Shown here: one piece after another, positions 41,484 to 50,068 of the stretch
Layout: each line of letters starts with the position of its first letter
Position numbering within the stretch: position 1 is the stretch's first letter
Assembly (NCBI RefSeq): GCF_003611695.1
Contig: NZ_RAWE01000009.1
Span: 1-64,000, forward strand
Length of the DNA stretch: 64,000 bases
Reading direction: 5' to 3'
Source of the DNA: Corallococcus carmarthensis
Lineage (GTDB): Bacteria; Myxococcota; Myxococcia; Myxococcales; Myxococcaceae
Translations under genes and position numbers: made by a program
Notes under the pieces: model-generated
Told to the model about the DNA's origin: nothing
The model's database searches: none
The model's input: the letters and a program-made list of their open reading frames with translations, nothing else

Positions 41484-43319
41484 ATGACCCGTCCTCCCCA
41501 GTCCTTGATTCGCGCGGCCCTGGCCGCCCTGTCGCTCGCGGCGCCCGCCGCCAGCGCGCAGACGACGCCCGCTCCGGCCGCGAAGGCCACGCCCGCGGAG
41601 GCGAAGCAGTTCGCCGACAAGCTCAACGCGGACCTGAAGCAGCTCTGGACCCGCCAGGCCACCGCCGAGTGGATCAAGAGCACGTACATCACCGACGACA
41701 CGGAGCGGAACGCGGCCTCCGTCAACGAAGAGGTGATGGCCTACGTCAACAACGCCATCAAGGACTCGCGCCGCTTCGACGGGCTCAAGCTGGACGCGGA
41801 CACCGCGCGCATGCTGCACCTCTTGCGCGTGTCCCAGACGCTGCCCGCGCCGGCGAACCCCGCCCAGCGCTCGGAGCTGGCCTCCACCGCCGCGAAGCTG
41901 GAGGGCCTCTACGGCAAGGGCAAGTACTGCGGCAAGGACGGCAAGGGGAAATGCCGCGACCTGGAGGAGCTGTCCGATGTGATGGCGGAGAGCCGTGACG
42001 CGAACGCGCTGCTGGACGCGTGGACGGGCTGGCACGCCATCAGCCGCCCCATGCGCCCGCTCTACACGCAGCTGGTGAACCTCTCCAACGCGGGCGCGAA
42101 GGACATCGGCTTCAACGACCTGGGCACGCTGTGGCGGTCGTCCTACGACATGCCCCCCGCGGAGTTCGAGGCGGAGGCGCAGCGGCTCTGGGGCCAGGTG
42201 AAGCCCATGTACGACGAACTGCACTGCTACGTGCGCGGCCGGCTCGCCAAGCAGTACGGCGAAGCGGCCGTGCCTGCTGGCAAGCCCATCCCCGCGCACC
42301 TGTTGGGCAACATGTGGGCGCAGGAGTGGAACAACATCTACCCGCTGGTGGAGCCGTTCCCCGGTCAGGCCAGCCTGGACGTGAACAGCGCCCTGGTGAA
42401 GCAGGGCTACGACCCGCAGAAGATGGTGAAGCTGGGTGAGAAGTTCTTCACCTCGCTGGGCCTCAAGCCGCTGCCGCAGACCTTCTGGGAGCGCTCGCAG
42501 TTCACCAAGCCGAAGGACCGCGACGTCGTCTGCCACGCGTCCGCCTGGGACGTGACGTACGACAACGACCTGCGCATCAAGATGTGCATCAAGCCCACCG
42601 AGGAGGACCTGGTCACCATCCACCACGAGCTGGGCCACGACTACTACTACACGTACTACTACAAGCTCCCCGTCCTCTTTCAGGCCGGCGCCAACGACGG
42701 CTTCCACGAGGCCATTGGCGACGCGCTCACGCTCTCCATCACCCCGGCCTACCTCCAGCAGGCGGGCCTGCTCTCCGCGGTGGAGAAGAACGACAAGAAC
42801 GTCATCAACCTCCAGCTGAAGGACGCGCTGGAGAAGGTGGCCTTCCTGCCCTTCGGCCTGCTGGTGGATCAGTGGCGCTGGGACGTGTTCAGCGGGAAGG
42901 TGAAGCCGGCGGACTACAACAAGAGCTGGTGGGCGATGCGCACGAAGTACCAGGGCATCGCGGCGCCGGTGGCCCGCACGGAGCAGGACTTCGACGCGGG
43001 CGCCAAGTACCACGTGCCGGCCAACGTGCCGTACACGCGCTACTTCCTCGCGCGGATCCTCCAGTTCCAGTTCCACAAGGCGCTGTGCGAAGCGGCCGGC
43101 ATCAAGGGCCCCCTCAACGAGTGCTCCATCTACGGCAACAAGGCCGCGGGTGCGCGCCTCCAGGCCATGCTGGAGCTGGGCGCGAGCAAGCCGTGGCCGG
43201 ATGCGTTGGCCGCGATGACGGGCACGCGCCAGATGGATGCCACGCCGATGCTGGAGTACTTCGCCCCGCTGCGCCGCTGGCTTCAGGAGCAGAACAAGGG
43301 TCAGAAGTGCGGGTGGTGA
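41484..43319 (+). CDS. M2 family (ACE-like) metallopeptidase, exported
   Basis: The 611-residue protein has a signal peptide (LIRAALAALSLAAPAASA). It follows the angiotensin-converting-enzyme family: zinc motif HELGH at about 380-385 in TIHHELGHDYYYTYYYK, and the zinc-ligand Glu in GFHEAIGDAL about 27 residues later. The C-terminal part has PYTRYFLARILQFQFHKALC, a chloride/substrate region of M2 enzymes. M2 enzymes remove dipeptides from peptide ends; bacterial roles are nutritional or signalling. A Cys pair (CAHASAWDV...MCI) may form a disulfide. GTG 41472 would add four residues and has no better ribosome site. Confidence 0.92.
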   Translation: MTRPPQSLIRAALAALSLAAPAASAQTTPAPAAKATPAEAKQFADKLNADLKQLWTRQATAEWIKSTYITDDTERNAASVNEEVMAYVNNAIKDSRRFDGLKLDADTARMLHLLRVSQTLPAPANPAQRSELASTAAKLEGLYGKGKYCGKDGKGKCRDLEELSDVMAESRDANALLDAWTGWHAISRPMRPLYTQLVNLSNAGAKDIGFNDLGTLWRSSYDMPPAEFEAEAQRLWGQVKPMYDELHCYVRGRLAKQYGEAAVPAGKPIPAHLLGNMWAQEWNNIYPLVEPFPGQASLDVNSALVKQGYDPQKMVKLGEKFFTSLGLKPLPQTFWERSQFTKPKDRDVVCHASAWDVTYDNDLRIKMCIKPTEEDLVTIHHELGHDYYYTYYYKLPVLFQAGANDGFHEAIGDALTLSITPAYLQQAGLLSAVEKNDKNVINLQLKDALEKVAFLPFGLLVDQWRWDVFSGKVKPADYNKSWWAMRTKYQGIAAPVARTEQDFDAGAKYHVPANVPYTRYFLARILQFQFHKALCEAAGIKGPLNECSIYGNKAAGARLQAMLELGASKPWPDALAAMTGTRQMDATPMLEYFAPLRRWLQEQNKGQKCGW

Positions 43320-43360
43320 CGTTTGCCTGGTGATGTTTCCAGGGAGTGGACTTCGCCCGG

Positions 43361-43386
43361 GACGGGCGCTTAGGCTTGCGCCCGTC
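43361..43386 (+). terminator. Hairpin between peptidase and cold shock gene
   Basis: GACGGGCGC (43361-43369) pairs with GCGCCCGTC (43378-43386) over an eight-base loop. Only TTGT follows, so it could be a weak terminator for the peptidase gene or part of the 5' leader of the cold shock gene. Confidence 0.5.
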
Positions 43387-43453
43387 TTGTAGGGTTGAAC
43401 TCTGTAGGACCGGACGGCGACTCTTCCTGTCCGCGATGAAAGAAGAACAGCAA

Positions 43454-43657
43454 ATGGCGACTGGTACCGTGAAGTGGTTCAACGACGCGAAGGGCTTCGG
43501 CTTCATCACGCAGGACGGTGGCGGCGAGGACGTGTTCTGCCACCACACCGCCATCAACATGGACGGCTTCCGCACCCTGGCCGAGGGCCAGAAGGTGGAG
43601 TTCGAAGTCACCAAGGGCCCCAAGGGCCTGCAGGCGCAGAACGTCCGCGCCGCCTGA
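43454..43657 (+). CDS. Cold shock domain protein (CspA family)
   Basis: The 67-residue OB-fold protein binds single-stranded RNA and DNA. RNP1 is KGFGFI and RNP2 is DVFCHH, where most family members have DVFVHH, so a Cys replaces Val. It starts [20 protein letters not shown]. An upstream in-frame ATG at 43436 would add six residues; the inner ATG is the family norm. The long untranslated leader after the hairpin at 43361 suits temperature control. A terminator follows, and an unrelated peptidase gene lies downstream. Multiple csp genes are expected in the genome. Confidence 0.9.
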   Translation: MATGTVKWFNDAKGFGFITQDGGGEDVFCHHTAINMDGFRTLAEGQKVEFEVTKGPKGLQAQNVRAA

Positions 43658-43682
43658 GCCTGACCGTTTCCTGATTCACCCA

Positions 43683-43722
43683 AGAAGGTCCGACTCTCTC
43701 CGGGTCGGGCCTTCTGTATTTT
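43683..43722 (+). terminator. Rho-independent terminator after the cold shock gene
   Basis: AGAAGGTCCGAC (43683-43694) pairs with GTCGGGCCTTCT (43704-43715) with one G-U pair, followed by GTATTTT. The ATG of the next gene lies only 12 bases beyond, so read-through or a separate promoter may feed that gene. Confidence 0.75.
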
Positions 43723-43733
43723 CCGGAGCCCGC

Positions 43734-45824
43734 ATGTCCGCCCCTTTCTTCCGCCTGCGCTTCCTCCCCCTCGTCGCCGCCCTCGGGTGCGCCACGTCCT
43801 CCACCTCCACGGCCCCCACGCCGCCGGCCACCGCCACCGCGCCGTCGGCGCCCGTGTCGAAGCAAGCGCTGGCCGCGCTCAAGCAGGAGCTGGTGAAGCA
43901 GCACGGCGAGGCGCAGCGCGCGCGCATCGAGCGCGGCGTGGATCAGGTGGCCACGCTGTGGCGGCCGGAGGACGGGGACCTGGCGGCCTTCGCGCGTGAG
44001 CAGTTCCTGCCCACGGGTTCCCAGCTGGACGCGACGTTCACGCGCCTGGAGGGACTGTTCGAACAGTTCGACGGCCACATGAACGAGCTGGGGCGCGAGC
44101 TCCAGTGGTTCACCGACCTGGACCTGGGGCCGCTGTTGCCGGTGGAGCCGCTGCTCGCGGCGTATGACCCGTCCTCGAACGTCACGTCGGACCTGTTCCA
44201 GGCGAAGCCGGGCTTCGTCGTGCTGCTCAACTTCCCGCTCACCACGCTGGCCGAGCGCGTGAAGGAAGGCCCGTCCTGGACGCGGCGGCAGTGGGCGGAG
44301 GCGAAGCTCGCGTCGCGCTTCAACCGGCGCGTGCCCGCGGCGGTGGAGCAGAAGGTGTCGCAGGCCATCGCGGACGCGAACCTCTACATCGCCGAGTACA
44401 ACGTCTGGATGCACCACCTGGTGGACGCGAAGGGCCAGCGCCTCTTCCCCCAGGGGCTGCGGCTGATCAGCCACTGGAACCTGCGCGACGAGCTGAAGGC
44501 GGACTACACGGACGCGAAGGGCCTGGCGAAGCAGCGGATGATCGTCCAGGTGATGGAGCGCATCGTCACGCAGACGATTCCCGCCGCCGTCATCGACAAC
44601 CCACGCGTGGACTGGGACCCCTTCACCAACAAGGTCACGGCGGCGCCGCCGGAGTCGGTGGAGGCGAACGCGCCGCAGCGCCCCGTGAAGGCGGACGCCG
44701 CGCCGGAGCCGGACACGCGCTACGCGCGGCTGCTGGCCACGTTCCAGGCGTCGCGGAAGGTGGATCCGTATTCGCCGGTGGCGCCCACGCGCATCGCGCG
44801 TGCCTTCGAGCTGGATCGCGGCCTGCCGGAGGAGCGCGTGCGTGCGCTGCTCACGCAGTTGCTGGAGTCCCCGCTGGTGCCGCGCGTGGCGAAGCTGATT
44901 GAAACCCGCCTGGGCCGTCCGCTGGAGCCGCAGGACTTGTGGTACCCCGGCTTCCGTCCGGGCTCGAAGGTGCCGGAGGCGCAGCTGGACGCGCTGACGC
45001 GCAAGCGCTACCCCACGGCGGACGCCTTCGCGCGCGACATCCCTCGCATCCTCCAGGGCCTGGGCTTCACGCGGGAGAAGGCGGACGTGCTCGCCTCGTA
45101 CATCCGCGTGGACGCCTCACGCGGCGCGGGCCATGCCCAGCAGGCGCTGCGCCGGGGTGACTTCCCCCGCCTGCGCACGCGCGTGGAGAAGGGGGGCATG
45201 GACTACAAGGGCTACAACATCGCGGTGCACGAGCTGGGGCACAACGTGGAGCAGGTCTTCAGCCTGTACCAGGTGGACCACACGCTCCTGTCCGGTGTCC
45301 CCAACAACGCCTTCACGGAGGCCCTGGCCTTCGTCTTCCAGGCGCGCGACCTGGAACTGCTGGGCCTGGGCCAACCAGACGCGGCCAGCGAACGCGAGCG
45401 GGTGCTCAACGACTTCTGGCAGGCCTGGGAGATCGCCGGCGTGGCGCTGGTGGACATGGCCACGTGGCACTGGATGTACGAACACCCGGACGCCACGCCC
45501 GCCCAACTGCGCGACGCGGTGGCCGGCCTGTCGCGCGACGTGTGGAACCGCTACTACGCGCCGGTGCTGGGGCGGAAGGACAGCCCGGTGCTGGGCATCT
45601 ACAGCCACATGATCAGCTACCCGCTGTACCTGCCGGACTACCCGCTCGGGCACCTCATCGCCTTCCAGATTGAAGAGCACCTGAAGCAGCACGGCCCGCT
45701 GGGCGTGGAGTTCGAGCGCATGGCCACCTTCGGCTCCGTCACTCCGGACGAATGGATGCGGCACGCCACCGGCGCTCCCGTCAGCGCGGAAGCTTTGTTG
45801 CGCGCCACCGAAGCCGCGCTGTGA
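43734..45824 (+). CDS. Lipoprotein zinc metallopeptidase (gluzincin type)
   Basis: This 696-residue protein starts with a lipoprotein-like signal (LPLVAALGCATSS, Cys near residue 19). It has a zinc motif HELGHNVEQ at about 499-503 and a probable third ligand Glu in NAFTEALAFVFQ about 25 residues later, the gluzincin arrangement of thermolysin and M3/M2 enzymes. It does not match a named family by eye. Conserved neighbouring blocks are GGMDYKGYNIAVHELGH and IAGVALVDMATWHWMYEH. It probably acts on peptides in the periplasm. It is read with a GGAG site 5 bases upstream. Preceded by the cold shock gene terminator; a separate lipoprotein pair follows. Confidence 0.75.
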   Translation: MSAPFFRLRFLPLVAALGCATSSTSTAPTPPATATAPSAPVSKQALAALKQELVKQHGEAQRARIERGVDQVATLWRPEDGDLAAFAREQFLPTGSQLDATFTRLEGLFEQFDGHMNELGRELQWFTDLDLGPLLPVEPLLAAYDPSSNVTSDLFQAKPGFVVLLNFPLTTLAERVKEGPSWTRRQWAEAKLASRFNRRVPAAVEQKVSQAIADANLYIAEYNVWMHHLVDAKGQRLFPQGLRLISHWNLRDELKADYTDAKGLAKQRMIVQVMERIVTQTIPAAVIDNPRVDWDPFTNKVTAAPPESVEANAPQRPVKADAAPEPDTRYARLLATFQASRKVDPYSPVAPTRIARAFELDRGLPEERVRALLTQLLESPLVPRVAKLIETRLGRPLEPQDLWYPGFRPGSKVPEAQLDALTRKRYPTADAFARDIPRILQGLGFTREKADVLASYIRVDASRGAGHAQQALRRGDFPRLRTRVEKGGMDYKGYNIAVHELGHNVEQVFSLYQVDHTLLSGVPNNAFTEALAFVFQARDLELLGLGQPDAASERERVLNDFWQAWEIAGVALVDMATWHWMYEHPDATPAQLRDAVAGLSRDVWNRYYAPVLGRKDSPVLGIYSHMISYPLYLPDYPLGHLIAFQIEEHLKQHGPLGVEFERMATFGSVTPDEWMRHATGAPVSAEALLRATEAAL

Positions 45825-45866
45825 TAGTCCGGGCATTCCCCATTTCACTTATCTGGAGGATTGACC

Positions 45867-46523
45867 TTGAATTTCATCTCTCGTGCGCTGGTGCTGGGTT
45901 CCCTGTCGACCGTGGTGGGCTGTGCGTCGATGAAGGGCGGCACGAAGTCCCCGGACACGACGGAGCCGACGCCTCCGCCCGCGACCGCGTCGCTGGTGGA
46001 CAACTGTGACGACACGCAGAAGGGCGTCTCCAAGGAGGCGGACGCGCTGGCCAGCCCCTACGGGATTGATCAGCACGTGGACAAGAACTTCCCGGACCGC
46101 AAGGTGTCGTGGCTGATGACGGACGGCGCGTACCAGAAGTTCGTGGTGCAGACGGGCGCGAAGAACTTCGGCCGCTGCAACGACGTGGCCTGCTACCTGT
46201 TCGCGGCGCCGTCGGCGTCCATCCAGGGCGCGGTGGAGAAGTCGAAGACGGCGGACGGCAAGCACGACCCCGCGGTGCTGGGCCAGGCGCTGGGCCTGCC
46301 GGCGAAGAACTTCGAGGGCCCGCTGCGGATGATGACGCTGGACCTGGCGGCGCAGAAGGTCTGCACGCGCCTGCCGGTGGACGCGGACCCCGGCGTGTGG
46401 AAGTGCACCACGCCCGACGACAAGGACTGCTTCAAGTTCGGTGGCTACACGTCCGGCGGCGCGCCGGAGGTGATGGTCATCAACGCGCCGGTGGCCGACA
46501 CGCAGGTGGTGGAGATTCCGTGA
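45867..46523 (+). CDS. Hypothetical lipoprotein
   Basis: The 218-residue protein has a lipoprotein signal peptide (SRALVLGSLSTVVGCAS) with Cys near residue 20. The mature part has six or more Cys (NCDD, RCNDVACYLF, VCTRLP, WKCTTPDDKDCFKF) in three pairs, suggesting periplasmic disulfides. No family is recognised. I chose TTG 45867, six bases after the GGAGGA site; TTG 45861 would abut that site. The stop codon overlaps the start of the next gene by four bases (GTGA), so the pair is translationally coupled and probably functions together. Confidence 0.7.
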   Translation: MNFISRALVLGSLSTVVGCASMKGGTKSPDTTEPTPPPATASLVDNCDDTQKGVSKEADALASPYGIDQHVDKNFPDRKVSWLMTDGAYQKFVVQTGAKNFGRCNDVACYLFAAPSASIQGAVEKSKTADGKHDPAVLGQALGLPAKNFEGPLRMMTLDLAAQKVCTRLPVDADPGVWKCTTPDDKDCFKFGGYTSGGAPEVMVINAPVADTQVVEIP

Positions 46524-46762
46524 GCGACGAGGAGGTGCTCCTCCAGAGTCCGCTCCTCTACCGCGTGCTGCGCGGGCGGGACGGGGCGCTGTCCATCGAG
46601 GTCGTGGTGGGCGGCATCGTCCAGTTCGAGGTGCGCGTGCGCCTGAACGCGGAGGAGACGGAGTCCTTCCAGCGTGAGGGGCGCGCCTTCGCGGACCGGA
46701 TGGCCCAGGCCATCATGGCCAATCCGCCCTTCGGTGGCCGGTCGGTGAAGTCGCCGGTGTAG
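46520..46762 (+). CDS. Small hypothetical protein coupled to the lipoprotein
   Basis: This 80-residue protein starts at GTG 46520, overlapping the TGA of the upstream lipoprotein gene; GGAG lies upstream within that gene. It is compact with alternating charged and hydrophobic segments (LLYRVLRGRDGALSIEVVVGGIVQFEV) and a C-terminal helix (RAFADRMAQAIMAN). It is soluble and has no signal peptide, so it is probably a cytoplasmic partner of unknown role. A GC-rich hairpin follows the stop. Confidence 0.65.
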   Translation: MSDEEVLLQSPLLYRVLRGRDGALSIEVVVGGIVQFEVRVRLNAEETESFQREGRAFADRMAQAIMANPPFGGRSVKSPV

Positions 46763-46773
46763 TGCGGCCTTCG

Positions 46774-46800
46774 CGGGGGCCCGTCGCATGCGGGCCCCCG
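46774..46800. terminator. Bidirectional hairpin between convergent genes
   Basis: CGGGGGCCCG (46774-46783) pairs with CGGGCCCCCG (46791-46800) across TCGCATG. It lies between the small gene and the convergent FKBP gene. No strong T-run follows on either strand, so efficiency is uncertain. Confidence 0.6.
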
Positions 46801-46810
46801 TTGAAGCGGG

Positions 46811-47557
46811 TTACGGGGTGGTGGCGGTGTTGCCGGGGATGTCCACCAGCTCCACTTCGAAGGTGAGCACGGCGTTGGGCGGGATGCGCGAGCCCGTGGG
46901 CGGGCGCTCTCCGTAGGCGGTGCTCCCGGGGCAGGTGAGCTTCGCCTTGCCGCCGACCTTCATCTTCTGCACGCCCTGGGTCCAGCAGGGGATGACGCCG
47001 TTGAGCGGGAACTCCACCGCGAGGCCGCGCTTGTAGGAGCTGTCGAACTCCGAGCCGTCCACCAGCGTGCCCTGGTAGTGCACCTTCACGGTGTCGGTGG
47101 CGCGGGGCGACTTGCCGGTGCCGGCCTTGAGCTCGCGGTAGATGACGCCGGAGGGCAGCCGGTTGGCCCCGGGCTCCTTGGACGCGCGGTCCAGCGTGGC
47201 CACGTTGACCTGGGCCATGCGCGCCTTGGCGAGCGCCTGGATCTTCGGGGTGTACTCCTTCGGATCCACCGCGGGCGCGGTGCCGCTGAGCGAATCCTGG
47301 AGGCCGCGCTGGAGCAATTGCACCTCCTCCGGGGTGAGCGCGAGCGCCGTCACGCTCTGGCCCAGGGTGATGCCGAGCGAATAGATGGCCTTCTGATCAT
47401 CCGTCTTGAGCTCCAGGGGTGCCGGGGCGGCAGGGGCGGCCTTCGCGGCGGCCTCGGGCGCGGCGGCCGGCTTGGAGGTCTTCGTCGGGGCCTGGGCCAG
47501 GGCGAGGCCCGGAGCACCGAGCATCAGGACCAGCGCCGCCTTCCACTGCATACGCAT
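46811..47557 (-). CDS. FKBP-type peptidyl-prolyl isomerase, exported
   Basis: The 248-residue protein has a signal peptide (ALVLMLGAPGLALAQA), an Ala/Pro-rich linker, an N-terminal dimerisation domain (DDQKAIYSLGITLGQSV to about residue 140) and a C-terminal FKBP domain (TVKVHYQGTLVDGSEFDSSYKRG, GVQKMKVGGKAKLTCP, PPNAVLTFEVELVDI). This layout matches Mip/FkpA, which isomerise proline bonds of periplasmic proteins. A Cys in the FKBP domain (TCPGSTAYGERP) replaces the usual aliphatic residue. ATG 47557 follows AAAGGCGGAAGC; GTG 47572 would add five residues. It is convergent with the coupled gene pair upstream on the plus strand. Confidence 0.9.
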   Translation of the reverse strand: MRMQWKAALVLMLGAPGLALAQAPTKTSKPAAAPEAAAKAAPAAPAPLELKTDDQKAIYSLGITLGQSVTALALTPEEVQLLQRGLQDSLSGTAPAVDPKEYTPKIQALAKARMAQVNVATLDRASKEPGANRLPSGVIYRELKAGTGKSPRATDTVKVHYQGTLVDGSEFDSSYKRGLAVEFPLNGVIPCWTQGVQKMKVGGKAKLTCPGSTAYGERPPTGSRIPPNAVLTFEVELVDIPGNTATTP

Positions 47558-47599
47558 GCTTCCGCCTTTCACGAGAATGGGGGGACTATAGGGCCGCTC

Positions 47600-50059
47600 A
47601 TGCGCTGCCGGTCATCCTTCGCGTTCGCGGTGCTGCTGGGAACACTCGCCACCCTGGCCTGTGGCGGGCCGACCGTGCCGGAGGACGACACGGTGTGTGG
47701 CCTGTCCTTCACGGACACGGGGAATGTGCGCGTCTTCGTGGTGGGGCACGCCTTCACGCTGGACGACGCGGCCTCGCTGGAGCACTTCGACGCATCCTTC
47801 CGCGAGGACGTGGTGCGCATCGCGCCGTGCCTGTCCTCGACGCGGCCCAACCTGCTGCTGTTCCCGGAGGACGCGGGGCTCATCGCCTGGTTCACGGGCC
47901 GCCGCGCGATGCTGGCGCGAGGCGCGGGCGACACGGAGCTGGCGTTCAACGCAATGTACTCGGGGTGGTTCCGCGCGGCGGATGAGTACCGGCGGCGCTT
48001 CCCGGGCATCTCCGCGGCCCGGTCGCTGACGCTCGCGTTGGGGGACCCGGCGTGGCGGGCCATGGAGCACACGTTCGGAGGCATCGCGAAGCGCTACGGC
48101 GTGTGGGTGATGACGTCCGCGAACGTGCCGTACGTGGAGGCGCGCCGCGACTCGGATGCGGTGGACCTGTTCCGCGACGTGGACGCGGACGGGGACGCGC
48201 CCGCGTACGTGGCCACGGGACCGGAGTGCTTCAACGCGGCGCTGCTGTACGCGCCGGACGGGACGCTCGCGGGCCGGAGCGACAAGGTCTACCTCACGGA
48301 GACGGAGGAGGAGGACCTGGACCTGAGCTCCGCGTCACTGGAGCGGCTGGGTGCGTTCGTGCTGCCGTTCGGCAAGGTGGGGGCGGCCATCTCACGCGAT
48401 GCGTTCTATGCGCCGTTCCTCCAGCGGCTGGAGGACGTGGGCACGGAGCTGGTGACGCAACCGGAGGCGTGGAGTGGCTGGACGGTCGGGGATGAACAGG
48501 GCGGCTGGTTGCCGGACACCATCCTGTCGTCGGGATGGAGCCACACGCAGAAGTACCGGGGCTTCCGGTACAGCGCGGCGCCGATGCTGAGCGGCAACCT
48601 CTTCGACCTCGTGTTCGACGGGCAGGTGTGGGTGACGGGCAAGAGCACGCTGGAGCAGACGCCGCGCGCGTTCGTGGGAAGCCAGCCGTTGACGGGCTGG
48701 GTGGACGTGGGGCGGTGGACGTTCCCGGATCCGGTGGAAGCGGATGCATCGCTGTCACTGGAGGCACGACAGGCGCGGCTTCGCGAGGCAGGCGATGCCC
48801 TGGCTCCAGGGTCGGGGGACAAGCGGGAGGGGAAGTACGCGCGGAGCCTCATCGCGTCGGACCTTTCGCTCGCCGGGGATGGGCCGGGGCCGAAGGTGGC
48901 GGTAACGCCCACGGGTGCAGGACTGCCGTCGCGGGAGGTGGCATCCGTGGACGTGGGCGCGCAGACGAATCCCGAGGGTGCATACGACGCGGCGGGACGG
49001 CTCTACGTGGTCTTCAGCGACGCACGGAACGGCAGGCCTCAGGTGTACGTCACGACCCGTAATGACGATGGCCGCACGTTCACGCCCGCGCAGCCGGTGT
49101 CACCGGGCCCGGGCCGGCAGCTGCGTCCCTCGATCGCCGCTGGCCCTGCGGGCAGCGTGATGGTCGCGTGGCAGGAAGCGCGTGAAGGCGCGAAGGAAGT
49201 GCTGTGGACGGCGGCCTCCACCGACGGCGCGGTGAGCTTCAGCACGGCCATGCAAGTGGAGGCGACGGGTTCATCGCAGTGGGAAGCAGCGCTCGCGTGG
49301 CAACCAGGTACAACCCGCGTGGCGCTGGCCTGGACGGACTTCCGTGAAGGGCTCGCGCCGAAGGTCCGCATGGCGCGCTCGGAGGACGGGGGCCACACCT
49401 GGTCCGCATCCGCGCGAGTGGATCCGGGCAACACCGTGACCGACCGGCACGAAGGCTCGCAGCTCCAGCCCACGGTGACCTGGAGTGCCGAAGGCTGGTC
49501 GATGGCGTGGATCGACTACCGCGAGCGGGACTGGGAGGTGTACGCGGCGGTATCGACAGGGGAGGGGTTCACGGCCGCGGTGCAGGCGTCGCCGCCCTCC
49601 GAGGCGGAGACGCTGGCGAGCGATCCGCATCTGACCTCCGCGCCGGATGGCAGCGCGGTGCTCGTCTGGGACGACCTGCGTGAACGACGCGGTCACCACG
49701 ATGTGCGCGGTGCGCGACGGGTGCAGGGTGTCTGGGAGCCACTGCCCCTCGTCGCCGGAGGCGCGGACACCGGAGCCTTCCTCAGCCGCTTCCGACCTTC
49801 GGTGGCCTGGGTCCGCGATGCGTGGCACGTCGTGTTCCAGGACCTGTCGCCGGGAAAGAGCGGGCTCGGCGTCGCGCGCATGTCACCGGTTGCCAGCACG
49901 TCCCTCGTCGATGCCGCACGGCTCGATGACACGGGCGCGTCCCCCAACCAGCTCACCCGGCCTCGTGTGGTCGCGCGTTCGGACGGAAGCGCGGGCGTGG
50001 TGCTCTTCGAGGACGACCGGGAAGGCTTCAGCCGCGTGCGCGTGACGGATCCGCTGTGA
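47600..50059 (+). CDS. Nitrilase-like/sialidase-propeller fusion lipoprotein
   Basis: This 819-residue protein joins two domains. Residues 20-370 resemble carbon-nitrogen hydrolases: the Glu lies in LLLFPEDAGL (near 92), the Lys in RSDKVYL (near 227) and ETEEEDLDL follows. The position of the catalytic Cys, normally ICYD-like, reads AISRD near residue 263, so the Cys is replaced by Ser and classic amidase activity is doubtful. Residues 420-819 form BNR/sialidase-type propeller repeats (FSDARNGRPQVYVTT, SEDGGHTWSASARVD). A signal with lipobox (TLATLACGG) anchors it at the membrane or surface. The start ATG 47600 follows a weak site. The combined role is unknown. Confidence 0.75.
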   Translation: MRCRSSFAFAVLLGTLATLACGGPTVPEDDTVCGLSFTDTGNVRVFVVGHAFTLDDAASLEHFDASFREDVVRIAPCLSSTRPNLLLFPEDAGLIAWFTGRRAMLARGAGDTELAFNAMYSGWFRAADEYRRRFPGISAARSLTLALGDPAWRAMEHTFGGIAKRYGVWVMTSANVPYVEARRDSDAVDLFRDVDADGDAPAYVATGPECFNAALLYAPDGTLAGRSDKVYLTETEEEDLDLSSASLERLGAFVLPFGKVGAAISRDAFYAPFLQRLEDVGTELVTQPEAWSGWTVGDEQGGWLPDTILSSGWSHTQKYRGFRYSAAPMLSGNLFDLVFDGQVWVTGKSTLEQTPRAFVGSQPLTGWVDVGRWTFPDPVEADASLSLEARQARLREAGDALAPGSGDKREGKYARSLIASDLSLAGDGPGPKVAVTPTGAGLPSREVASVDVGAQTNPEGAYDAAGRLYVVFSDARNGRPQVYVTTRNDDGRTFTPAQPVSPGPGRQLRPSIAAGPAGSVMVAWQEAREGAKEVLWTAASTDGAVSFSTAMQVEATGSSQWEAALAWQPGTTRVALAWTDFREGLAPKVRMARSEDGGHTWSASARVDPGNTVTDRHEGSQLQPTVTWSAEGWSMAWIDYRERDWEVYAAVSTGEGFTAAVQASPPSEAETLASDPHLTSAPDGSAVLVWDDLRERRGHHDVRGARRVQGVWEPLPLVAGGADTGAFLSRFRPSVAWVRDAWHVVFQDLSPGKSGLGVARMSPVASTSLVDAARLDDTGASPNQLTRPRVVARSDGSAGVVLFEDDREGFSRVRVTDPL

Positions 50060-50068
50060 CGCACGCCC

